From Homarus americanus (lineage: Eukaryota; Arthropoda; Malacostraca; Decapoda; Nephropidae), in assembly GCF_018991925.1 (NCBI RefSeq), contig NW_024736071.1, positions 13,784,842 to 13,848,841 of the forward strand: 64,000 bases of DNA, written 5' to 3'. The first letter of the stretch is position 1. Each line of letters opens with the position of its first letter. The notes under the pieces were generated by a model, which made no database searches, had not been told where the DNA came from, and saw only the letters and a program-made list of their open reading frames with translations. Both the position numbers and the translations under genes were made by a program. Below, piece by piece: positions 63,931 through 64,000 of the stretch.

Positions 63931-64000
63931 CAACTCCATAGGCAACAGAGAGTAGCTAAGTACTTTTTCTAGCAATACGAACCGAACGAAGCATACCGAT

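Overview
This is a eukaryotic (animal) genomic window: a few exons of cellular genes sit in a sea of transposable elements and simple repeats. The one firmly identified host gene is the 3' end of COPA (coatomer subunit alpha), + strand. Its last three coding exons (10037-10141, 14159-14455, 31287-31523) are all phase 0, with GT/AG borders, and give 212 residues ending in the family's C-terminus. A poly(A) signal lies at 32004. The final intron is 16.8 kb because it has filled with repeats. A second candidate host exon (61868-62008) encodes an Arg/Gly-rich N-terminus of an unidentified protein. The repeat mix (pogo/Tigger elements inserted at TA, CR1-like LINEs ending in TTCTTATGTTCTT, RTE and Jockey-type LINEs, very heavy microsatellites) suggests an arthropod, most likely a decapod crustacean. 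That is inference only.

Layout. 1-9304: nested TA-target DNA transposons and a split RTE fragment. 10037-32030: COPA 3' exons. The big intron holds a CR1 ORF1/endonuclease fragment, a ~5.9-kb A/C-only repeat array (15918-21840) broken by a 100-N gap, two 5'-truncated LINE copies of a family with a YADD reverse transcriptase and a possible restriction-like C-terminal domain, a broken full-length RTE LINE, and a TA element with internal tandem repeats. 33262-36020: hAT remnant and antisense CR1. 36364-39585: a Tigger MITE that hosts a 2.37-kb transposon with one intact 555-codon ORF. 39870-44200: MITE, LTR-like sequence, Jockey-like ORF1. 44204-51387: LTR elements and a nest in which most levels have matching target-site duplications. 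51388-60690: CR1 RT, a TA element, and two oppositely oriented halves of a Tigger transposase. 61843-64000: candidate exon and a 215-bp tandem duplication.

Main points of interest. (1) The 36767-39138 element has a 13-bp inverted repeat, an exact 6-bp target duplication and a paralogous empty site; its ORF is not a transposase class I can name but carries a plausible D/D/E triad and Cys pairs. (2) The nest at 45976-51387 can be ordered from duplications of 8, 4, 4, 4 and 4 bp. (3) Immediately after the N-gap lie 30 bases nearly identical to the Oxford Nanopore ligation adapter, so the A/C-array joint is a probable assembly artefact. Nearly all other open frames in the window are decayed transposon genes or artefacts of sequence that cannot contain stop codons.
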